A DNA stretch of 64,000 nucleotides from HXMU1428-3 sp965215715 (GTDB lineage Bacteria; Pseudomonadota; Alphaproteobacteria; Rhizobiales; HXMU1428-3). The stretch covers positions 2,480,001-2,544,000 of the forward strand of contig OZ244129.1 of the NCBI GenBank assembly GCA_965215715.1, written 5' to 3'. The position numbers and the translations under genes were made by a program. The notes beneath the pieces were generated by a model. It had not been told where the DNA came from. It saw nothing but the letters and a program-made list of their open reading frames with translations, and searched no databases. Of this stretch, positions 61,851-64,000 are shown one piece after another; position 1 is the stretch's first letter, and each line of letters begins with the position of its first letter.

Positions 61851-63341
61851 TTACGCCGCCACTTCAGAGAGGAAGTTATCAATTTCTTCTTGCAAACGCT
61901 TGGCATCATTTTCCAATTGGGAAGATGATTGTTGCACCGAACGCGCGGAGCTGTTGGTTTCTTCGGCTGATTGATCCACACCTGATACAGCTTGGGTTAA
62001 ATCACTTGAGTGCTGGGCCGTGTCTTGGACATTTGATGAAATCTCGCTTGTCACAACCCCTTGCTCTTCCATTGCACTTGAGATTGCACTGGATAGTTCA
62101 TCCACTTTGCCCATAGTGACAGCGATTTCATTAATTTCGGTTGCTGTGTCATTTGAGGCTTCTTGAATTTCCTTAATGTGCTTGGCAATTTCATTGGTGG
62201 CTTGACCCGTTTGCTCAGCTAAGGATTTTACCTCAGCTGCCACAACAGCAAAGCCTTTCCCACTTTCACCAGCTCTGGCTGATTCAATGGTGGCATTCAG
62301 GGCAAGCAAATTGGTTTGTTCGGCAATTTCAGAAATCAGGCTAACAACCGCGCCAATACGATCTGCTGCTTGGGTCAGCGCGCTAACCCGGTCAGAGCTT
62401 TTGCGTGCCTGTTCTGCTGCATCGCGAACCGCACTTGAGGTTTCAACAACCTGAACTGAAATTTCACCAACCGAACTGGCCAATTGTTCTGAGGCGCCTG
62501 CAAGATGGCGGACATTTTCATCGGCAGACATAGAGGCATGATTGGCTGTGCCGGCAAGCTCAGCTGTGCGTTGAGCAATATTGGTCAGGTCAACGGCTGA
62601 TGATGTCATATCAGCTGCACCGGTGCGTACAGCATTAATGAAACCATCCATACGACTACGGAAATTTTCTGCTATTTCTTTTAGCCGCTCGCGCCGCTCT
62701 TGCTCATAATTCTCAGACGACTTTCTTTGCTCCTCAGCCAATTCTTCAGCTCGTTGGGTTGCCGTGTTGGCTTGACTTAATGCATCGCCCACACGGCCTG
62801 CGGCTGTTTCCAGGTTGGTAACAATCCAGTTTACGCCTTCCAAGGTGATAAAGATGGTGATCAGGTGGGCAAGGGTAAGAAATAGGCCAGAATGCCCAGG
62901 AAAGGCGGCGGCTGGGTCCATTACAGCAGCACTGATGGTAAAGAACATGGCAATTGATGCGGCCAGCACGGTTGCCCTCTTATCGCACCAACCTGAGAGC
63001 AGAGCGATTATGGCGATTAAGCCAAATTGCGCTTCCATTTGCAACGAGTTACCCCTTAGCATAACGATCAGGGCAATCAAATTTACTGTCAGGGCTGCAC
63101 TGGAGGCAAAACGCGTTCTGGTTGACAGCGGTTCTTTTTTCAAAAGGAAGGTTGCATATGCAGTGCCGATAATCGCTGCGATTAAAGGTAAGGCCGATGT
63201 GTTTACCTCAGACCAGGACAGCGGCATGAAGGCCGTCATTACCGGTGAGACCAAGTAGGCTATTGCAGCTAATAATATTGGCAGCCATAACATGACTGTA
63301 ATAAAAATTATAAAACGTGATCTCAGTATATTTAAATCCAT
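61851..63341 (-). CDS. Methyl-accepting chemotaxis protein with multi-pass N-terminus
   Basis: 496 aa from the ATG at 63341, preceded by GAGGGG; a start 27 codons upstream has no site. About six hydrophobic segments fill residues 10-175, with very short loops and no periplasmic ligand domain. A coiled coil follows, then the MCP signalling domain with the conserved hairpin tip (EIAEQTNLLALNATIESARAG). It would relay signals to CheA/CheW, possibly sensing membrane or redox state. No che genes are adjacent. It separates the nik operon from the hydrogenase cytochrome gene. Confidence 0.92.
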   Translation of the reverse strand: MDLNILRSRFIIFITVMLWLPILLAAIAYLVSPVMTAFMPLSWSEVNTSALPLIAAIIGTAYATFLLKKEPLSTRTRFASSAALTVNLIALIVMLRGNSLQMEAQFGLIAIIALLSGWCDKRATVLAASIAMFFTISAAVMDPAAAFPGHSGLFLTLAHLITIFITLEGVNWIVTNLETAAGRVGDALSQANTATQRAEELAEEQRKSSENYEQERRERLKEIAENFRSRMDGFINAVRTGAADMTSSAVDLTNIAQRTAELAGTANHASMSADENVRHLAGASEQLASSVGEISVQVVETSSAVRDAAEQARKSSDRVSALTQAADRIGAVVSLISEIAEQTNLLALNATIESARAGESGKGFAVVAAEVKSLAEQTGQATNEIAKHIKEIQEASNDTATEINEIAVTMGKVDELSSAISSAMEEQGVVTSEISSNVQDTAQHSSDLTQAVSGVDQSAEETNSSARSVQQSSSQLENDAKRLQEEIDNFLSEVAA

Positions 63342-63578
63342 GGTGATCCCCTCAAAATAAAAAAGACCTATTTCTGAAAAAATGTGAATCAGTAATCGTC
63401 CGTACCCGTTATTTCTTGCCATTAAGTCGAATAATTTGTAAATGGGAGGTAAATAAATACGCTATCTTTTTATTTTTTTATTTTTTAATTATTGCAAACT
63501 ACTCGAAATACTATTTTTCGTATTATAATTTTCCAATTTGTTCTTGGTTTGGAAGGTTTCTTTACATGGAGGCTGAAA

Positions 63579-64000
63579 ATGACCGATGCAACTGATGTTT
63601 CAAGCTCGCAGCAAAAATCGGCTGAACTTGATTTTTTTTCTTCTGGCAATGCCAATGAACGGCAGGCTCAAATTGCCATTTACGTTTATCAAAGCCCGAT
63701 CCGGGCCTGGCACTGGGCCAATATGTTTTGCATTTTGATCTTATGTTTTTCTGGTTATTTCATTGGCAGCCCCTTGCCCACCCTTTCAGGAGAGGCAAGC
63801 GATCATTATTCAATGGGCTATATTCGCTTTGCCCATTTTGCCGCTGGCCAAGTGCTGGTGGTTTTATTCTTGGGGCGGATCTTTTTTGCTATCACAGGAA
63901 ATCAATATGCCAAGGAACTGTTCTTGTTGCCTGTCTATAGCAAAAAATGGCGTCATGGGTTTTGGGAACAATTGAAGTGGTATTTATTTGCCACAAATCA
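63579..64000 (+). CDS. hupC: [NiFe]-hydrogenase b-type cytochrome subunit, N-terminal part
   Basis: The first 140 codons are inside the window; TGGAGG precedes the ATG. VYQSPIRAWHWANM, with its heme-ligand His, the FSGYFIGSPLP segment, GYIRFAHFAAGQVLVV and GNQYAKELFLLP are typical of HupC/HyaC cytochromes, which anchor uptake hydrogenase to the membrane and pass electrons to quinone. An N-terminal extension of about 30 polar residues is unusual. In most operons hupC follows hupSL; here a divergent MCP precedes it, so structural genes must lie downstream or elsewhere. Confidence 0.88.
   Translation, partial: MTDATDVSSSQQKSAELDFFSSGNANERQAQIAIYVYQSPIRAWHWANMFCILILCFSGYFIGSPLPTLSGEASDHYSMGYIRFAHFAAGQVLVVLFLGRIFFAITGNQYAKELFLLPVYSKKWRHGFWEQLKWYLFATN

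Noticed and set aside
63342..63578. FNR/FixK box or sigma-54 promoter upstream of the hydrogenase cytochrome gene
   Set aside because: No TTGAT-N4-ATCAA or GG-N10-GC type sequence with correct spacing was found.

Overview
The window reads as a chromosomal segment of an alphaproteobacterium, most likely a member or close relative of the Hyphomicrobiales (Rhizobiales). The pointers are a metZ gene behind a SAM-II riboswitch with apaG next to it and a long two-module dCTP deaminase just upstream, many intergenic palindromes with the core CCCAAAACCGG...CCACTTTTGGG, GTCATCCCGGGCTTGACCCGGGATCC-type hairpin repeats, and a PHA cluster with intracellular PhaZ. Base composition looks moderate (roughly mid-40s to 50 % GC by eye). 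No phage, plasmid or insertion-sequence transposase genes, CRISPR array, rRNA or tRNA were seen. The accessory flavour comes from several families of dispersed palindromic repeats.

Layout. 1-3.1 kb: 5' end of a PQQ-dependent alcohol dehydrogenase and a histidine kinase/response regulator pair. 4-15.7 kb: envelope and housekeeping genes (GYF_2-AsmA fusion, rimO, mepA, HAD phosphatase, lipoprotein, L,D-transpeptidase, DUF4336, lepA, YiiX-like amidase). 16-22.3 kb: DASS anion transporter, carboxymuconolactone decarboxylase-like protein, a membrane-anchored pentapeptide protein, DUF454, SDR and a peptidoglycan-binding protein. 22.4-29.6 kb: polyhydroxyalkanoate genes (phaC and phaZ divergent, a phasin), a six-copy palindromic tandem array, an acyl-CoA synthetase and yjbQ. 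29.6-31 kb: a hairpin-repeat array, followed by a second pentapeptide membrane protein. 33-37.4 kb: tlyA, xerC, small exported proteins and a Tat-type thioredoxin. 37.5-43.6 kb: polysaccharide-type genes (CapD/WbpM-like dehydratase, family 2 glycosyltransferase), a degenerate receiver protein and a radical SAM enzyme. 44-57.4 kb: dcd, metZ, apaG, trkH, an RND efflux pair, argE, a MarR regulator with an overlapping HAD nucleotidase gene, and cytochrome c. 57.5-64 kb: a nickel module (nikR with a very His-rich tail, nikKMLQO), a chemoreceptor and the start of a [NiFe]-hydrogenase cytochrome b gene.

The clearest functional story is nickel. A NikR-type repressor lies divergent to a five-gene ECF nickel importer with a palindromic operator candidate between them, and a HupC/HyaC-like cytochrome b begins 1.8 kb downstream. 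This suggests that the imported nickel supplies a hydrogenase encoded beyond the right edge. A second theme is carbon storage (PhaC, PhaZ, phasin, acyl-CoA synthetase).

The least explained material is intergenic. Three repeat families show signs of conserved structure. A five-hairpin element of about 125 bp occurs twice downstream of genes and shows a compensatory base change. A long inverted repeat of 125-180 bp sits about 25 nt upstream of three minus-strand start codons. The AAAACCGG palindromes have outer arms that vary while staying complementary. Start codons were chosen from ribosome-binding sites and family lengths where these were informative; family assignments come from motif recognition, not database searches.
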